The notes: generated by a model from the sequence alone, not told the origin. A DNA stretch of 64,000 nt from CAYNRA01 sp046293395 (GCA_046293395.1 JBKBOU010000003.1:124001-188000), one strand, 5' to 3'; shown: positions 16,901 through 25,836, counted from the stretch's first letter. Translations and numbers: made by a program.

Positions 16901-19900
16901 TTTCCCCGGACGCTCTCGTCCTCCACTCGGCCAACAACCGCCCATTGCTACACTAGACATTTCGTATTTCCCGTCTGAACGAGGCATGTACAATTACAAT
17001 ACAGACCTCACAGCCGACGGGTTCCTCAAAAATCCACGGAGAAACTTTGGGTCAATCATGCGAGGAATCACTTTTGACGCGGACTTTGACAATACCAACG
17101 TGGAATACATCGAATTTTGGATGTTAGACCCATTTGCCGATGTCGTACGAGATGGAACCGTGAATGGTAACAAGCGAAATACGACAGGCGGGAAGCTTGT
17201 TTTCCAATTAGGCGATGTTTCAGAAGATGTCATTCCGGACAATCGTTTCAACTTTGAAAACGGCATTTTACCTCTTGAAAGCGCCACATCGGAACCGATT
17301 ACGACGTTATGGGGAAAAGCACCACGTGTTCAATACATCAACGATGCCTTCGATGCAGCAGAAGCCTCCAGAGCCAAGCAAGACGTAGGTCTGGATGGTC
17401 TGTCCAATACAGACGAGCGAACATTCCCTCACATTCAATCCTTCTTAGAAGACATTCGAACAAAAGTATCGGAAGATGTATTTCGAGTCATTGAACAAGA
17501 CCCTTCCAACGATGATTTTACCTTTTTCCTAGACCCTCGATTCGACCAAACGGACCAAAAGCTCACTGGGCGCTTTAAAAATTATTTGGGAATGGAAGGC
17601 AACTCCCCAATAACCAATACGGAAGTGGCTATTACACCTTCGAACTCGCCTGCCTCAGATAAAGAAGACATCAACGGAGACAATACCATCAACGACATTG
17701 AAGCGTATTATGAATATGAAATTCCGCTCCAGCCAAGTGGTCAAGATATTGGAAAAGGGTTTATCGTTGATCGAGTAACATCAAACGGTCTCAATTGGTA
17801 TCTTTATCGCGTGCCCATTCGGCAGTTTAGCAATAAAGTAGGAAATATCAACGGCTTTAAATCTATTCGCTTCTTACGTACTGTTCTAACAGATTGGAAG
17901 CAGCCCGTTGTACTCCGATTCGCGACTCTCCAACTCGTGGCTAATCAATACAGGATATTCACGAATGACTTGAATACCAATGGATTAACAGAAATACCTG
18001 AACCTTACGACGCAAAAGTTCGGGTAGCTACTGTAAACATTGAAGAAAATGGTTGTACAGAAGCCGGAGATTGTGGCGTAAAAGAAGGGCAAACTCCTTA
18101 TGTTGTTCCGCCAGGTTTTGTTCGTGACCGTGATTTCTCACAACTAGGTCAAATCCAGTTCAACGAGCAATCTCTCAGTTTGGGAGTGACAGACTTACGC
18201 GATGGCGACGCGCGTGGTGTATTTAAAAATACGCGGTTAGACTTGAACATGTACAAGAGATTGCAGATGTATATTCACATGGAAAACGAACAAAATGAGG
18301 ATTTCCAAACAGCTGCTTTTCTACGTTTCGGTACAGATTTAAAGGAAAATTACTACGAAATTGAAGTTCCAAGACTAAAAGCAACGCCAAATGGCTCTAT
18401 CAACGAGTCCATCATTTGGCCAGTAGAAAATGAAATTGATTTCCCTCTAGATTTACTCAGAGCATTAAAAGTAGAGAGAAATACAAATGGGCGAAATCTG
18501 ACTACACCCTACACCAAGGAAGTAGAAGTCAACGGGCTTGCGTTTGATAGCCAGCTTGGTGAGCGTTCCATAGATGTAAATAGAACGTATAAAATTACGG
18601 TTGTCGGGAATCCAGATTTGAGTGCCGTCTTGGCAACCATGATTGGCGTTCGGAATCCTAAATCTCCTGACCAACAGCCCAAAACTTTCACTATTTGGGT
18701 CAATGAATTACGTATCAATGGCTTTGACCAAACATCCGGGGAGGCAGGTTTATTTTCGGCAGATATTCAACTCGCAGACGTGGGTTCTGTGCTTGTCAAT
18801 GGCAGCATGAGTACTTTTGGTTACGGGGGAGTGCAAAGTAAAATTGCCCAACGTTCACGAGAATATCATCAATCGCTTGGGGTGGCGACAAGTTTGGCAT
18901 TAGACCGCTTTTTACCTCAAAAATGGAATTTAAGCATTCCGTTTTTCATGAGTTATGACCAACAAGTGATTCGGCCACACTTCAATCCACTTGACCCAGA
19001 CGTTACGTTAGAAAGAGCCTTGGAGGGAATTCAAGACCCTATTCAACGCCAAAACTACCGAGATTTAGTACTTGACCAGAGCGTAAGTAGAGGGTTTAAT
19101 TTTGCTAATATTCGTAAAAATAGAAGTGCTAATGGCGGGAAAGCACACGTATATGACATTGAAAACTTCTCGTTTACCTTTGCCCAAAACTCCGTGACGC
19201 GGCAGAATATTCTCATTGATGAATATACATCTGATCAAAATAGAGCAGGTCTAACGTATCAATTCCAACCCAAACAAATTACGTGGGAGCCATTCAAACA
19301 GTTAAAGTCTTCGAAAAATGGATTTGCTTGGCTGAAAGATTTGAATGTTTCTCCACTTCCAACCTTAATTGGCTTCCGGGCAGATTACGATAGGAGTTAT
19401 ACCAAAACATTGTTCCGAAATACCGACTTAAACTCAGCGGGTGTCCAACCAAATATTCAAAAATACTTCAATACAAACCGTTTCTACGATGCCCAATGGA
19501 ACTTGACACGGAGTATTTTAGTCAACTACAATGCACGGCAAAGTGCCATTATTGACGAACCTTTCGGGGAAATCAATACACAGGTAAAACAAGACTCTTT
19601 GTGGCGGAGTTTCTGGACTTTTGGCCGAGCAAAAAATTACGAACAAACCATGCAGGCTACCTACCGCTTGCCTTTGGATAAATTCTTCCTCCTGGATTGG
19701 CTGCAAGCAGATGCCAAATACAACAATCGCTTCTCCTATCGTGCCGCCTCATTTGGTATCGCAGATTCGCTCAATGTACTTTTCGGGAATACCATTGAAA
19801 ACGGCAGAGAACAAGCAATTCAAGGACGAATTGACCTCGTAAAACTCTATAATAAAGTACGGTATCTCCGCTTCGCCAATTCGCCCAATCCACCCAAATT

Positions 19901-21341
19901 GCGTTATACGCGTGCACCGGGTGATGAAGAGAGTTTCGAAAAATCGTCTAGCTCCGTGCTTAAATCTGTCACGCGCTTGCTCATGACCGTTCGAGGAATT
20001 AACTTCAGCTATTCTCAGAATGAATCCACTATTTTACCCGGATTTTTACCTAGCCCAACGTTTTTTGGCATGGATAGAAATTGGGCAAATGCACCAGGAC
20101 TACCTTTTGTTTTGGGTAGCCAATCGCGGGATATTCATGTTCGCGCCGCAGAAAATGGCTGGCTATCCAGAAGTATTATTCAGAACGATCCATTCACACA
20201 ATCCATCGAAAAACGCTTTGAATACAATACAAACTTGGAGCCTTTCAAGGGTTTCCGGATGTCTATTCGTGGAAATCTAGCACGCGGAGATAGCTACCAA
20301 GAATTGTATCGCCCTAATGAAACAGGCGGGGCATTCGAGAGTCTAAATCCACTTAGAAACGGGACTTTCCGAATGTCCTTCTGGTCATTCAAGACAGGAT
20401 TTGTCAAGATGAGTAAAAATCCAGAAGACAATTACGATTATGAAATATTTAACCGGATGGTGGAGTACCGAGACATTGTAAAAGACCGGTTATATGCTGA
20501 AAATCCGAACGCTGAAAATGGCGTTTATGATATTAATTCGCAAGATGTCCTCATTGCTTCGTTCTTTGCCGCTTACAGTGGAAAAGACCCGAGAGAAGTA
20601 CGGTTAAATCCTTTCCTACGCTTCCCACTTCCTAATTGGCGGGTGGATTTTACGGGTGTTGAGAAAATACTAGGCATTGACAGAGTGTTCAGTTCGATAA
20701 CCATTAACCACAGTTATACCTCCACGTACAATGTTGGGAATTTTACGTCTTCCTTGGAGTATGGTGCCCAGAATCTTAATTTACTCATGAAAGGGTATCC
20801 ACTTGGTTTCTTGACGAACCAACAAGCCTTGTTTATTCCTGTTTTTGTGATGAGTACTATTACCATGGAAGAGCGGTATGCACCTTTCATTGGCGTACAA
20901 TTTACGACCAAGAAAAGTGTGACAGGTCGTGTGGAATACAACAAAGAAAGACGGGCAGGATTGAATTTATCCAATTCACAGGTGGCAGAATATTCGAGCG
21001 ACGACATTGTTGTCGGGATTGGTTTCAAACGGAATAATATCCGAATTCCGATTCGGGGCGCTGATGGCAATCAAATTGTATTAAAGAATGATTTGAATTT
21101 CCGATTTGACGTGACGCTTCGCGATATTATTGCCTTGCAAAGACGGCTAGATGGCGATGCAGTTGTGACACAAGGAAACTATAATTTGCAGATTCGCCCA
21201 CAGATTCAATATCAATTTAACAAACGATTCTCAGGTAGTTTTTACATAGAACGTTTGGTAAATAACCCATACAACTCTTTGTCTTTTTACAGAAGTTCAA
21301 CGATTGGCGGGGTGAATGTTCGGTTCAACTTAGCGGAATAG
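13986..21341 (+). CDS. sprA: SprA/Sov, T9SS outer-membrane translocon
   Basis: 2451 residues, the size expected of SprA (Flavobacterium) and Sov (Porphyromonas). It has a signal peptide (MYQRTTYFRFLLYFISLSFFFSVGQIYG) and then very long stretches of alternating beta-strand pattern; the known family structure is a 36-strand barrel that exports T9SS cargo and gliding adhesins. Recognisable family segments include TRNLVGITDLGE-like and NNRRINNSAMIDDFEAARN, and the C-terminus ends in strand-forming RSSTIGGVNVRFNLAE. A CxxxxxxC pair (ENGCTEAGDCGV) lies near residue 1360. It is one uninterrupted frame with no sign of decay. Its client class is represented here by the T9SS-CTD protein at 46.8-47.6 kb. 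Confidence 0.97.
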   Translation: MYQRTTYFRFLLYFISLSFFFSVGQIYGQLNQDTSAVTKGGTSPVFRWQDSYLNRFSNPTFQSPFLSITPSSTKTTVQLAPSGERFLLDEKIANQFASKLPQALTFNEYASIQATAVRKQLMREYENQADGTSSVAGRGLLPQLEKNPVIDRLFGGKIPEFRPKGFVTIDLKVGSQYVDNPLIPLFNRRTRIFDFDQQINIDFNSLFEGLSLPSGMRPTAGGGLPSGLGQNLAQNVLPDNFGANREFPTSANLAGAAASLNPSNALREKMGIQGNFDTKSAFQFENRFKLNFKNDPEDILQLLELGNVSMPVRSQLIPGVDNLMGVKAGLRFGKLDITTVFAQQRSRTESILVNGGNQSKPFELRVDNYDENRHFFLGHFFRENYERSLRNLPVLTSGVRITRVEVYVTNRTNTVNTMRNLVGITDLGEAKPANPTVVKSPNPSSPAGNQSNSIFDQLQDNPGFRVIDNTTRTLTDLGLRTGEDFEILRGAKRLTDREFDLQPELGFISLTTPLRNDEILAVSYEYTYNGRNYKVGELTEDYSFRKEDEVLMLKLIKSSTIRNRLNHPMWDLMMKNVYSLSQGQISKEGFQLRILYKDDRTGIDNPNLQEGRRLKDKPLIEVLGLDKLNFNGDPQPDGNFDYVEKITVNEQQGKIIFPVLEPFGSHLSRFFDSDEQALRDKYVFNELYRGTLIDAQQVTTKNKFFLSGNIRSGSAEIPLPLGASPQSVRVYAGGVQLQQGADYVVDSQLGRIKIVNQSILNSSRPIRIDFERPDLFDAQIRRMFGIRLDYVASPYLRLGATLMDLRENTPGFITRTAVGMEPVNNTLWGVDMNYRRTSYAITDLLNKFPTIQSKEKSSILLNAEFAQLLPGVNNRRINNSAMIDDFEAARNINDLTRQPTRWRLGSVPEQFQETGQSIYGYNNRRAKISAYTLDPTLFFNVGVFNAGIGAGLPPGLTADNNAYERGFEIQSIFPGRSRPPLGQQPPIATLDISYFPSERGMYNYNTDLTADGFLKNPRRNFGSIMRGITFDADFDNTNVEYIEFWMLDPFADVVRDGTVNGNKRNTTGGKLVFQLGDVSEDVIPDNRFNFENGILPLESATSEPITTLWGKAPRVQYINDAFDAAEASRAKQDVGLDGLSNTDERTFPHIQSFLEDIRTKVSEDVFRVIEQDPSNDDFTFFLDPRFDQTDQKLTGRFKNYLGMEGNSPITNTEVAITPSNSPASDKEDINGDNTINDIEAYYEYEIPLQPSGQDIGKGFIVDRVTSNGLNWYLYRVPIRQFSNKVGNINGFKSIRFLRTVLTDWKQPVVLRFATLQLVANQYRIFTNDLNTNGLTEIPEPYDAKVRVATVNIEENGCTEAGDCGVKEGQTPYVVPPGFVRDRDFSQLGQIQFNEQSLSLGVTDLRDGDARGVFKNTRLDLNMYKRLQMYIHMENEQNEDFQTAAFLRFGTDLKENYYEIEVPRLKATPNGSINESIIWPVENEIDFPLDLLRALKVERNTNGRNLTTPYTKEVEVNGLAFDSQLGERSIDVNRTYKITVVGNPDLSAVLATMIGVRNPKSPDQQPKTFTIWVNELRINGFDQTSGEAGLFSADIQLADVGSVLVNGSMSTFGYGGVQSKIAQRSREYHQSLGVATSLALDRFLPQKWNLSIPFFMSYDQQVIRPHFNPLDPDVTLERALEGIQDPIQRQNYRDLVLDQSVSRGFNFANIRKNRSANGGKAHVYDIENFSFTFAQNSVTRQNILIDEYTSDQNRAGLTYQFQPKQITWEPFKQLKSSKNGFAWLKDLNVSPLPTLIGFRADYDRSYTKTLFRNTDLNSAGVQPNIQKYFNTNRFYDAQWNLTRSILVNYNARQSAIIDEPFGEINTQVKQDSLWRSFWTFGRAKNYEQTMQATYRLPLDKFFLLDWLQADAKYNNRFSYRAASFGIADSLNVLFGNTIENGREQAIQGRIDLVKLYNKVRYLRFANSPNPPKLRYTRAPGDEESFEKSSSSVLKSVTRLLMTVRGINFSYSQNESTILPGFLPSPTFFGMDRNWANAPGLPFVLGSQSRDIHVRAAENGWLSRSIIQNDPFTQSIEKRFEYNTNLEPFKGFRMSIRGNLARGDSYQELYRPNETGGAFESLNPLRNGTFRMSFWSFKTGFVKMSKNPEDNYDYEIFNRMVEYRDIVKDRLYAENPNAENGVYDINSQDVLIASFFAAYSGKDPREVRLNPFLRFPLPNWRVDFTGVEKILGIDRVFSSITINHSYTSTYNVGNFTSSLEYGAQNLNLLMKGYPLGFLTNQQALFIPVFVMSTITMEERYAPFIGVQFTTKKSVTGRVEYNKERRAGLNLSNSQVAEYSSDDIVVGIGFKRNNIRIPIRGADGNQIVLKNDLNFRFDVTLRDIIALQRRLDGDAVVTQGNYNLQIRPQIQYQFNKRFSGSFYIERLVNNPYNSLSFYRSSTIGGVNVRFNLAE

Positions 21342-21433
21342 ACAAAAAACAAATTTGAGTTTCCATGCAATTCACGTAAATTGCGCCCGAATTTGAACAA
21401 AATTCTTTTCAACATTAAATTCCAAACTAGCAA

Positions 21434-21811
21434 ATGAATTTTCCAGCAGACTTACGCTACACAAGCGAACACGAGTGGATTAAAATGATTGATGACACAA
21501 CCGCTTTGGTTGGTATCACAGATTTCGCACAAGGAGAATTGGGTGATATTGTTTACGTTGAAATCGAAACACAAGGTGAAGACGTAGAAGAAAACGGCAT
21601 TTTCGGTACAATTGAGGCCGTAAAAACAGTTTCTGATTTATTCTCTCCCGTTGCTGGAAAAGTAATTGAAGTAAACCCTGCTTTAGAAAACAGCCCAGAA
21701 TTGGTAAACAATGACCCGTATGGAGAGGGTTGGTTGATAAAAATCGAAGTGACAAATCCAGCTGATTTAGAAAATCTTTTGGATGTAGATGCTTACAAGG
21801 CAATCATTTAA
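21434..21811 (+). CDS. gcvH: Glycine cleavage system H protein
   Basis: 125 residues. It is the lipoyl-carrying shuttle of the glycine cleavage complex. The lipoylation site is K64 in GTIEAVKTVSDLF; HEW near the N-terminus (SEHEWIK) and the GDIVYVE and NDPYGEGWLIKIE segments are typical. The P, T and L proteins are not in the window. It follows sprA by about 90 bp and ends in a strong terminator. Confidence 0.98.
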   Translation: MNFPADLRYTSEHEWIKMIDDTTALVGITDFAQGELGDIVYVEIETQGEDVEENGIFGTIEAVKTVSDLFSPVAGKVIEVNPALENSPELVNNDPYGEGWLIKIEVTNPADLENLLDVDAYKAII

Positions 21812-21816
21812 AATAC

Positions 21817-21843
21817 AAAGAGCCCAACTAGGGCTTTTTTTTT
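21817..21843 (+). terminator. Intrinsic terminator after gcvH
   Basis: Stem AGCCC (21821-21825) with GGGCT (21831-21835), extended by A/T and one G-U pair, then nine Ts. Confidence 0.88.
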
Positions 21844-21880
21844 ATATCTCTACCTCACTTATTTTATTCGTATCAAACGC

Positions 21881-23164
21881 ATGGATATTCTCATTCATCA
21901 AGCCCGAATCGTTTGTCCTAGTTCTCCTTATCATGGACAGGTGCTCGATGTTTTCATTCAAAATGGGCAAATTGCTCAAATCGGTTCTTCCCTTGATACA
22001 TTACCTGCAAACACACGCGTTGTAAAGGGAAATCAATTGCATATTTCTACCGGATGGCTGGATTTACGTGCAACATCCAAAGAGCCGGGTCACGAGTCCG
22101 TTGAGGACTTTCAGTCACTCACAAACGCAGCAGCAGCAGGTGGTTTTACCCAAGTCGCTGTACTGCCGAATACCTCGCCCGTCGTTCAATCAAAACAAAG
22201 TATCGCACTTTTTAACTATTTCAATACACAAAGTCTCGTTGACTTATTGCCCATAGCTGCCGTTACAAAAGATACCAAAGGAACTGATTTCACGGAGATG
22301 TTGGATCTAAACAAAGCAGGAGCTGTCGCGTTTTCAGACGGACACCTTCCTCTTTGGAATGCAGATATTTTTCTAAAAACACTTCAATATTTATATCCAA
22401 CAGGAAAACTATTGATGAATCAGCCTACAGAGGCGTCTTTGAGCCTTTTCGGGCAAATGCACGAAGGAATCACAAGTACGCTACTAGGCATGAAAGGCAT
22501 TCCGAATGCCGCTGAAGAATTGATGTTGCTCCGAGATTTGAAATTACTCGAATACGCGAACCTTACTTCTGACCTACCCATTCTGCACTTTTCTACTATT
22601 TCAACGGCTGAGGGCGTTCAACTTATCCGTGAAGCCAAGAAAAAAGGCTTGCCTATCAGCTGTGACATCGCCGCACATCAGCTTTCTTTTATTGATGAAA
22701 ATCTCTTTGATTTTGATACAAATCTAAAGGTAAATCCTCCGTTCCGTTCAGAAAATGACAGATTAGCTCTTTTAAATGGTTTACTAGATGGAACCATAGA
22801 CGCTGTTGTATCTGACCACCATCCACAAGATGAAGAAGCAAAAAAATTAGAATTTGACCAAGCAGAAAGTGGTATTATTGGGTTACAAACGGCATTTTCG
22901 GCACTTCAAACATTGGGTGAACTTCCATTAGATAAAATTATTCACCTACTTACAGACGGTCCGCGCCGTATTCTACGTCAGCCAATTCCCAAAATTGAGG
23001 TTGGAGCTGCTGCACACTTGACCCTTTTTGAACCAGAAAGTTCGTATGTTTTTACAGAAGAACAAATCTTATCAAAATCAAAAAATTCACCGTATATCGG
23101 ACAAACCTTGAAGGGCAAAGTACTTGGGGTGATGCATAAAAACCAAACAAATCTACCGGTATGA
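21881..23164 (+). CDS. Dihydroorotase homologue lacking the metal-binding HxH motif (probably non-catalytic)
   Basis: 427 residues with the amidohydrolase fold of class I dihydroorotase (PyrC/PyrX type). In active enzymes beta-strand 1 reads DxHxHLREPG, where the two histidines bind zinc. Here it is D61-L-R63-A-T65-S-K67-EPG: both histidines are replaced by Arg and Thr, and the substrate-binding Arg by Lys. The later His (ILHFST) and Asp (SDHHPQ) positions remain. The frame is intact, so this is a maintained protein and not a decayed gene. It could be a structural partner of aspartate transcarbamoylase like the known PyrC' pseudo-DHOases, or have another role. It overlaps the next gene by 4 bp (ATGA), so the two are translationally coupled. 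Confidence 0.82.
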   Translation: MDILIHQARIVCPSSPYHGQVLDVFIQNGQIAQIGSSLDTLPANTRVVKGNQLHISTGWLDLRATSKEPGHESVEDFQSLTNAAAAGGFTQVAVLPNTSPVVQSKQSIALFNYFNTQSLVDLLPIAAVTKDTKGTDFTEMLDLNKAGAVAFSDGHLPLWNADIFLKTLQYLYPTGKLLMNQPTEASLSLFGQMHEGITSTLLGMKGIPNAAEELMLLRDLKLLEYANLTSDLPILHFSTISTAEGVQLIREAKKKGLPISCDIAAHQLSFIDENLFDFDTNLKVNPPFRSENDRLALLNGLLDGTIDAVVSDHHPQDEEAKKLEFDQAESGIIGLQTAFSALQTLGELPLDKIIHLLTDGPRRILRQPIPKIEVGAAAHLTLFEPESSYVFTEEQILSKSKNSPYIGQTLKGKVLGVMHKNQTNLPV

Positions 23165-23673
23165 AAAACAAAATAATTCGTCAATCGCTGGTATTCGGAC
23201 TTCTTGCTGGAGTGATTGGCTTCCTTTTTTTCATCGGCTTGTATTTTTTGACAGACAACCCGCTCGCCAAAAGAAGACCAGATGTAGGCTTCAATTTGCT
23301 CTTCGTAGGGTTATCCATGTGGTATTTGAAAAAATCAAACGGCGGATTCATTCATTTCTACCAAGCATTTTCCACCGGATTTTTAACCAATATTTTCGCA
23401 GCACTCACAAGCGGACTTTTGCTCTTCCTTTTTATTCAATGGATTGACCAAACCCCACTACAAACTTGGATGACACAAGGGCAACAGCTCCTCCGTGACC
23501 AACGGGAAACGTTTGACAAAATCTTGAACGAAGAAATGTATGCCGCCCAGATGAAGGCACTAACAAACGTAAAGCCGTATCAATTATTCTTGGATGAGCT
23601 TATGTTTAAGCAAGTTGCTATTGTAGGAATTACGTTATTGGGGATGGTTTTTCGTAAAAAACGACCAGAATAA
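23161..23673 (+). CDS. DUF4199-family membrane protein (copy 1)
   Basis: 170 residues. Hydrophobic segments at about 8-30, 38-52, 70-92 and 145-162 suggest four transmembrane helices; a soluble amphipathic stretch (about 100-145) lies between the third and fourth. This layout, and the SNGGFIHFYQAFSTGF segment after the second helix, match DUF4199 proteins of Bacteroidota, whose function is unknown. Its ATG overlaps the stop of the dihydroorotase homologue (ATGA). A paralogue follows 100 bp later. Confidence 0.8.
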   Translation: MKNKIIRQSLVFGLLAGVIGFLFFIGLYFLTDNPLAKRRPDVGFNLLFVGLSMWYLKKSNGGFIHFYQAFSTGFLTNIFAALTSGLLLFLFIQWIDQTPLQTWMTQGQQLLRDQRETFDKILNEEMYAAQMKALTNVKPYQLFLDELMFKQVAIVGITLLGMVFRKKRPE

Positions 23674-23710
23674 GACGATTGTCGGCAAAACTGACCGACC
23701 ATCAAAAGCT

Positions 23711-23733
23711 ACAAGTGTACTTCTTGTTTTTTT
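23711..23733 (+). terminator. Weak intrinsic terminator after DUF4199 copy 1
   Basis: ACAAG (23711-23715) pairs with CTTGT (23723-23727) around a 7-nt loop and runs into seven Ts. The stem is short. Confidence 0.5.
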
Positions 23734-23773
23734 GTTACTTTAGCACGTTAACCTTACGAAAACAAAATAAAAA

Positions 23774-24289
23774 ATGGAACAAATCACTACAACCAAAGTT
23801 GCCTTGAAATGGGGTCTCATTACAGGAGTTGCCTCCATCGTTTTTATGACTATCTTATATGTGACAGGAGCATGGAAAATCACATGGCTGACAAACATCA
23901 CCTATCTTATCCTAGTGGGTGCTTTTGTATTGAGTATGAAAGAATACAAAGAAAGTAACAACGGGTATATGACCTACGGACAGGGATTAGGAATTGGTCT
24001 GTTTATCAGCGCAATTTCCGGTATTCTTAGTGCCGGTTACGGAAATATCTACATGCAATTCATTGATACGACATTTCGCTCACAAATGCTTGATTTTCAG
24101 GTTGAAAAACTAGAAGAACAAGGATTACCAGATGAGGCAATCGAAAAAGCAATCGAAACTTTTGAGAAATTCAGCTCTCCAGGACTCATGTTTCTTTTTG
24201 GTATTCTTGGTGTATTATTTGTAGGATTCCTTCTTTCGCTTGTGGTTGCTGCCGTCATGAAGAAAAATAAACCAGCGTTGGATTACTAA
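23774..24289 (+). CDS. DUF4199-family membrane protein (copy 2)
   Basis: 171 residues with the same plan as its neighbour: four predicted membrane helices (about 13-32, 38-54, 72-94, 140-162), the SNNGYMTYGQGLGIGLFISAISG segment that corresponds to SNGGFIHFYQAFSTGF in copy 1, and a charged helical part (about 105-138). The pair looks like an old tandem duplication, since sequence identity by eye is low outside these motifs. Function unknown. gldF starts 15 bp downstream, so the two are probably co-transcribed. Confidence 0.82.
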   Translation: MEQITTTKVALKWGLITGVASIVFMTILYVTGAWKITWLTNITYLILVGAFVLSMKEYKESNNGYMTYGQGLGIGLFISAISGILSAGYGNIYMQFIDTTFRSQMLDFQVEKLEEQGLPDEAIEKAIETFEKFSSPGLMFLFGILGVLFVGFLLSLVVAAVMKKNKPALDY

Positions 24290-24304
24290 CCTCATTTTTG
24301 AACT

Positions 24305-25030
24305 ATGTTTGCAATTTTCAAGAAAGAAATAAACAGTTTTTTCAATTCTTTAGTGGCCTATCTCGTATTGGCCACCTTTTTTGTTTTTATGGGTCTGATT
24401 GGTTGGGTGCTCCCAGATACGTCCCTTTTTGACTACGGATTCAATGACCTATCTGTTCTTTTTTCCTTCGCACCCTATCTATTTCTATTCCTGATTCCAG
24501 CCATAACCATGCGTTCTTTATCGGAAGAATACAGAACGGGCACGATTGAATTAATCAAAACGAAACCACTCACTTCTTGGCAAATTATCAACGGTAAATT
24601 CTTCGCTTCTTGGCTGTTAGTCGGATTGTCTCTTTTGCCTTTTTTCTTATACTATTATGCTGCTTATCAGCTTGGTAGCCCCGTAGGAAACATCGATACT
24701 GCTGGTTTTTTTGGTTCATTATTTGGCTTATTTGTTTTGGGTGGGGTATTCACAGGAATCGGGCTTCTTTGTTCTGCCGTGACAAACAATCAAATTGTTG
24801 CGTTTATTTTGGCAGCTCTTGTAAGTTATTTTTTTTACGATGGTTTGTTACAATTAGCCCTACTCACACGTGGAACGCTTTTTTCTTCCTTGGAGTTACT
24901 AAGTTTCCAATTCCATTATGACGCACTAAGTAGAGGCGTGATTGACACAAGGAATATCGTCTATTTTGCTTCTTGGTTGGTCTCTTGTCTCCTTTTTACA
25001 CGGTATATCGTCATTCAAAAAACACATTAA
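24305..25030 (+). CDS. gldF: Gliding-motility-type ABC transporter permease GldF
   Basis: 241 residues with six hydrophobic segments. The N-terminus MFAIFKKEINSFFNSLVAYLVL and the first-loop segment LIPAITMRSLSEEYRTGTIELIKTKPLTSWQIINGKF are hallmarks of GldF and ABC-2-type permeases. In Flavobacterium GldF works with the ATPase GldA and the auxiliary protein GldG. Here no gldG follows; a PhzF-family gene comes next 11 bp after the stop, and no ABC ATPase is nearby. Whether gldG lies elsewhere cannot be seen. Confidence 0.85.
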   Translation: MFAIFKKEINSFFNSLVAYLVLATFFVFMGLIGWVLPDTSLFDYGFNDLSVLFSFAPYLFLFLIPAITMRSLSEEYRTGTIELIKTKPLTSWQIINGKFFASWLLVGLSLLPFFLYYYAAYQLGSPVGNIDTAGFFGSLFGLFVLGGVFTGIGLLCSAVTNNQIVAFILAALVSYFFYDGLLQLALLTRGTLFSSLELLSFQFHYDALSRGVIDTRNIVYFASWLVSCLLFTRYIVIQKTH

Positions 25031-25041
25031 AAACGTCATTT

Positions 25042-25836
25042 ATGTTTCAGATTTATCAAATTGATGCATTTACAAACGATGTATTCGGTGGTAATCCGGC
25101 TGCAGTTGTTCCTTTGAAAACATGGATTCCAGATGCTTATTTACAGAAAATTGCGGCTGAAAATAATTTGTCTGAAACTGCTTTTTATGTGGAAGAAAAC
25201 GAAGACTACCGATTGCGTTGGTTTACGCCAATAGCCGAAGTTGACCTTTGCGGACACGCCACACTCGCCGCCGCGTATGTTCTTTTTTTCGTCTTCGATT
25301 ATCCGAATGAAGTAATCACATTCTACACAAGAAGTGGTGAATTACGTGTTCAGAAAGTAGGCAATTTACTTCAAATGGACTTCCCGCAGACACAGACTAC
25401 GCCCACAACTCATTACAAAGAAGAAGTAGCAAAAGCATTGAATTACACGCCATTTAAAGAAATTCGAAAAGCTGGAAATGACGTGCTTGTCGTATTTGAA
25501 ACGCAAGAAGATGTAGCCCAATTGAAACCAAACATGAGTCTATTAGAACAAATAGACTGCCGAGGAATCATTTGTACTGCACCTAGTTCAGAGGAAGGAA
25601 TTGATTTTGTTTCCCGCTTTTTTGCTCCACAAGTAGGAGTTTCGGAAGACCCCGTGACGGGCTCAGCGCATACCTCACTTGTCACGTATTGGTCCGAAAA
25701 ATGGCAAAAAAATACATTCATTGCTAAACAAATTTCGAAAAGAACGGGTATTTTAACCCTTGAAAAAACAGAAAACCGCGTCTTTATCCAGGGCAATGCC
25801 AAATTATACATGGAAGGGAAAATATATCTTGCTTAA
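25042..25836 (+). CDS. PhzF-family isomerase/epimerase-like protein
   Basis: 264 residues from the ATG at 25042 (MFQIYQIDAFTNDVFGGNPAAVVPL); the open frame runs back into gldF but the family's N-terminus is exactly here. The PhzF fold signatures are present: NNLSETAF with the catalytic glutamate, RWFTPIAEVDLCGHATLAAAYVLF, and VGVSEDPVTGSAHTSL. PhzF-like proteins isomerise or epimerise small metabolites without a cofactor; for most, including this one, the substrate is unknown. It follows gldF by 11 bp. Confidence 0.92.
   Translation: MFQIYQIDAFTNDVFGGNPAAVVPLKTWIPDAYLQKIAAENNLSETAFYVEENEDYRLRWFTPIAEVDLCGHATLAAAYVLFFVFDYPNEVITFYTRSGELRVQKVGNLLQMDFPQTQTTPTTHYKEEVAKALNYTPFKEIRKAGNDVLVVFETQEDVAQLKPNMSLLEQIDCRGIICTAPSSEEGIDFVSRFFAPQVGVSEDPVTGSAHTSLVTYWSEKWQKNTFIAKQISKRTGILTLEKTENRVFIQGNAKLYMEGKIYLA

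Noticed and set aside
24973..25041. N-terminal extension of the PhzF-like gene into gldF
   Set aside because: The family N-terminus starts at the ATG at 25042; the extension only reads the end of gldF in another frame.
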